64,000 bases of DNA from Streptomyces bathyalis (lineage in GTDB: Bacteria; Actinomycetota; Actinomycetes; Streptomycetales; Streptomycetaceae): NCBI RefSeq assembly GCF_015910445.1, contig NZ_CP048882.1, forward strand, positions 434,001 to 498,000, in the 5' to 3' direction. Made by a program: the position numbers and the translations under genes. Each line of letters opens with the position of its first letter. Position 1 is the first letter of the stretch. Below the pieces are notes generated by a model that ran no database searches, was not told the origin of the DNA, and saw nothing but the letters and a program-made list of their open reading frames with translations. Positions 62,316 through 64,000 of this stretch are shown in pieces.

Positions 62316-63752
62316 ATGACAGCGACGAAGGTGACGGACCGCGCCGTGCCCGCGGCCGGGAAAGCCCGTTGGAGGCGGGACGCCCGAGTGTGGGAGCCGC
62401 TGGGCCTGGCGCTGTGCGGGGCGATGGCCCTTGCTCTTGCCCTCTCCTCTCCCCTGTTGGTTCCGCAGCAGATATGGGGCATCTGCGCCGCGTTCGCCTA
62501 CACGGCCGCCGCGCTGGCAGCGGTGGGAGCACGCGCACGCTGGGCACCCTCCACCGCCGTCATCGCCACCGCCGGGGCCGTCGCGTTGCCGTTCGTCGTC
62601 CTGGTCGTGCTGGGGAAGGCGCAGATGGAAGTCGGTGTCATCGAGAGGGCCGGCGACCTGCTCCTGTCCACGGGCAATCCGTATGTCGAGGACCCCGGCC
62701 GGGTCAGCGACTTCAACCCCTATCTGCCCGGCATGGCGCTGTTCGGCCTGCCGAGCGCGCTGTTCGGCGAAGTGCCGGGCGCGGGAATTGTCGCCGGCCC
62801 GCGCTGGTGGCTCGCCGCGTGCTTCCTCGCGACGATGGTGGCCGCAGCCCGTGTGGCGGGACTCGGCAGGCGGACGCGTCCGGCGGTGGCGCTGGTGGGC
62901 GCCTTCCCGGCTGTCGCACTGCCGCTGGCCATCGGTGGCGTGGACCCGCCGGTGGTGGGGCTGATGTGTCTGGGTCTGGCCTACGCGGGCCGGGGGGACG
63001 GGGGTCGCGCCGGCGTCGCCCTGGGGCTGGCCGCCGCGCTGAAGTGGACAGCATGGCCGGCTCTGCCCGTGGTCTTCGCCCTGCTGATGACCCGAGGCCG
63101 AGGTAGGGCCGTACTGCGGTGCGCGGTGTCCGCGGCCGGCGTTCTCGCGCTGGTCTGCGCACCGGTGCTGGTGACCGGTCCGCGAGGGTGCGTACAGCAC
63201 GTCGTGCTCTATCCGCTGGGACTCGCGGATGTGCCGTCGTCGGCAGCGAGTCCGCTCCCGGGGCACCTGCTGGCCACTCATGTCCCGCACGGCAACGCCC
63301 TCACGCTGACGGCTCTCACCGTAAGTGCCGCCCTGATGGCCGCGTCGCTGGTGCTGCGCCCGCCTCGCAGTGCTTCGGCCGCCGCCGACCGGATCGCGCT
63401 GGGTCTGACACTGGCCATGATGCTCGCACCGGCGACCAGAAGCGGTTACGTCATCTACCCCCTCCTCCTCTTCGCCTGGTTCCGCATCACGGCCCGGACC
63501 ACCGACGAGGGAGTAACCGCCTCCGCACGGGTCGCGGCGGCTTGCCGGTACGGACGGCTGCACTCCCTCAGTGGGAGGCGGGGAGCGATTCGCCCGCTCT
63601 GCCGCCGTGCCCTGAGGGCTGCGTGCCGTCACCCTCGGTCGGGACGTAACGGGGGCCCGGCCGTATGCGGATGCGCCGATCATCGGCCTTCGGCGTCAGG
63701 GGCTTCCTGCACTGCGACTTCCCCGGTGCGTGCCGGCCGCCGCCGTCGCTGA
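62316..63752 (+). CDS. GT87/DUF2029-like membrane glycosyltransferase
   Basis: The first about 400 residues contain ten or so hydrophobic segments and the loop LLLSTGNPYVEDPGRVSDFN-PYLPG, like the polyprenyl-phosphate mannosyltransferases of GT87. Such enzymes add mannose on the outer face of the membrane. The last about 80 residues turn Arg/Cys-rich and look like read-through past the natural end, so a frameshift near 63500-63560 is likely. GAGGGG precedes the ATG at 62316. It lies 159 bases after the permease gene and may be in its operon. Confidence 0.75.
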   Translation: MTATKVTDRAVPAAGKARWRRDARVWEPLGLALCGAMALALALSSPLLVPQQIWGICAAFAYTAAALAAVGARARWAPSTAVIATAGAVALPFVVLVVLGKAQMEVGVIERAGDLLLSTGNPYVEDPGRVSDFNPYLPGMALFGLPSALFGEVPGAGIVAGPRWWLAACFLATMVAAARVAGLGRRTRPAVALVGAFPAVALPLAIGGVDPPVVGLMCLGLAYAGRGDGGRAGVALGLAAALKWTAWPALPVVFALLMTRGRGRAVLRCAVSAAGVLALVCAPVLVTGPRGCVQHVVLYPLGLADVPSSAASPLPGHLLATHVPHGNALTLTALTVSAALMAASLVLRPPRSASAAADRIALGLTLAMMLAPATRSGYVIYPLLLFAWFRITARTTDEGVTASARVAAACRYGRLHSLSGRRGAIRPLCRRALRAACRHPRSGRNGGPAVCGCADHRPSASGASCTATSPVRAGRRRR

Positions 63753-63834
63753 TGTCGAGTGCGGCGGGTCCCGGGACAGCGGCGCGTGGATCGGCAGGAC
63801 GTCCTGTCGGTGCCTCTGGGCATGCTGACCTCAT
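63568..63834 (-). CDS. Possible small hypothetical protein overlapping the GT87 tail
   Basis: An 88-codon minus-strand frame whose later two thirds (KADDRRIRIRPGPRYVPTEG) have normal codon bias. It overlaps the doubtful C-terminus of the GT87 frame, so only one can be right there. The first ATG overlaps the plus-strand ATG at 63833; a start further in is likely. Family not recognised. Confidence 0.4.
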   Translation of the reverse strand: MRSACPEAPTGRPADPRAAVPGPAALDISDGGGRHAPGKSQCRKPLTPKADDRRIRIRPGPRYVPTEGDGTQPSGHGGRAGESLPASH

Positions 63835-64000
63835 GACCTACACGCATCCGAGACGGCCGTGTCCGGTCTGCCGCCGCCTCATCTCGACGCCGGCCGGGAA
63901 ATTCGCCCGGCACGACCCTCCGGACCGCGGTGGCGTCCGCGCATTTCTCGTCTCGTGCACCGGCAGCCTCCGCGACGCGCCGCCGGGCGGAGAGCAGCCG
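63833..64000 (+). CDS. Small zinc-ribbon-like protein (partial, 3' end outside window)
   Basis: The visible 56 residues read TYTHPRRPCPVCRRLISTP, then FARHDPPDRGGVRAFLVSCT. The CPVC pair and a later Cys and His suggest a zinc knuckle. The frame is open to the end of the window. It begins at an ATG without a strong ribosome site. Role unknown. Confidence 0.5.
   Translation, partial: MTYTHPRRPCPVCRRLISTPAGKFARHDPPDRGGVRAFLVSCTGSLRDAPPGGEQP

Noticed and set aside
60579..63683. 1034-codon minus-strand frame
   Set aside because: It runs opposite the ABC permease and GT87 genes, and its sequence is Arg/Gly/His low-complexity without family motifs.
1..64000. CRISPR arrays, tRNA/rRNA genes, prophage or insertion sequences
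   Set aside because: No regularly spaced repeats, tRNA-like cloverleaf, transposase or integrase motifs were recognised while reading the window.

Overview
The window looks like chromosome from a Streptomyces species or close relative. GC content is very high with strongly GC-biased third codon positions, GTG/TTG starts are common, and ATGA/GTGA/TGATG stop-start overlaps occur throughout. The gene set fits too: one complete mce operon, RppA, an OvmZ/OvmW-like pair, DUF5997, an ECF41 sigma factor and F420-type LLM oxidoreductases. No tRNA, rRNA, CRISPR array or insertion sequence was recognised. All calls come from reading the sequence; family names rest on motif recognition, not on searches.

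Layout. (1) 1-4360, minus: the high-affinity potassium pump kdpFABC (kdpC cut by the window edge), headed by a 27-residue membrane peptide. (2) 4613-5652, minus: a cadmium/lead-type CmtR repressor coupled to a small cation-diffusion transporter with a cysteine-rich tail. (3) 6085-8186: an LLM oxidoreductase, a stretch of possible gene remnants, and a DHFR/RibD-like reductase. (4) About 8.3-23.9 kb: a type III polyketide gene cluster. Its minus-strand core is rppA (tetrahydroxynaphthalene synthase), a cupin, a DegT/DnrJ aminotransferase and a methyltransferase. Around it lie an AMP-forming ligase, a WrbA-type quinone reductase, an ECF41 sigma factor, an OvmZ/OvmW-like pair, three paralogous methyltransferase-fold proteins, a carboxymuconolactone-decarboxylase-family protein and an F420-type oxidoreductase. 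(5) 23.9-30.3 kb: a molybdopterin (nitrate reductase-type) enzyme, a secreted M14 carboxypeptidase, an AraC-type regulator and a Ser/Thr-type anti-sigma ATPase. (6) 30.7-34.4 kb: an ABC exporter with a coupled two-component system. (7) 34.6-42.8 kb: a hydrolase, an MFS transporter coupled to an M20 hydrolase, a LysR-like ligand-domain protein facing DUF5997, a PhoD phosphatase and a DUF429 protein. (8) 42.9-53.9 kb, minus: mceG-yrbEA-yrbEB-mceABCDEF-mas-mas, with a membrane-tethered ECF sigma gene upstream. (9) 55.9-64.0 kb: a frameshifted secreted-protein gene, a Tat-type DUF5987 protein coupled to a GMC oxidoreductase, a nucleotidyltransferase, a GntR-controlled ABC transporter, a GT87-like membrane glycosyltransferase and a partial zinc-ribbon protein.

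How the genes work together. RppA has every diagnostic residue of tetrahydroxynaphthalene synthase at its usual number (Cys106, Cys138, Tyr224, His270, Asn303). With the cupin, aminotransferase and methyltransferase, the most economical reading is an aminated, methylated naphthoquinone pathway. The most unusual feature is the set of three methyltransferase paralogues (8280, 19739, 20884). They share a degenerate SAM loop and lack the usual catalytic His, and one appears to be a chimera of the other two. They may not be ordinary methyltransferases.
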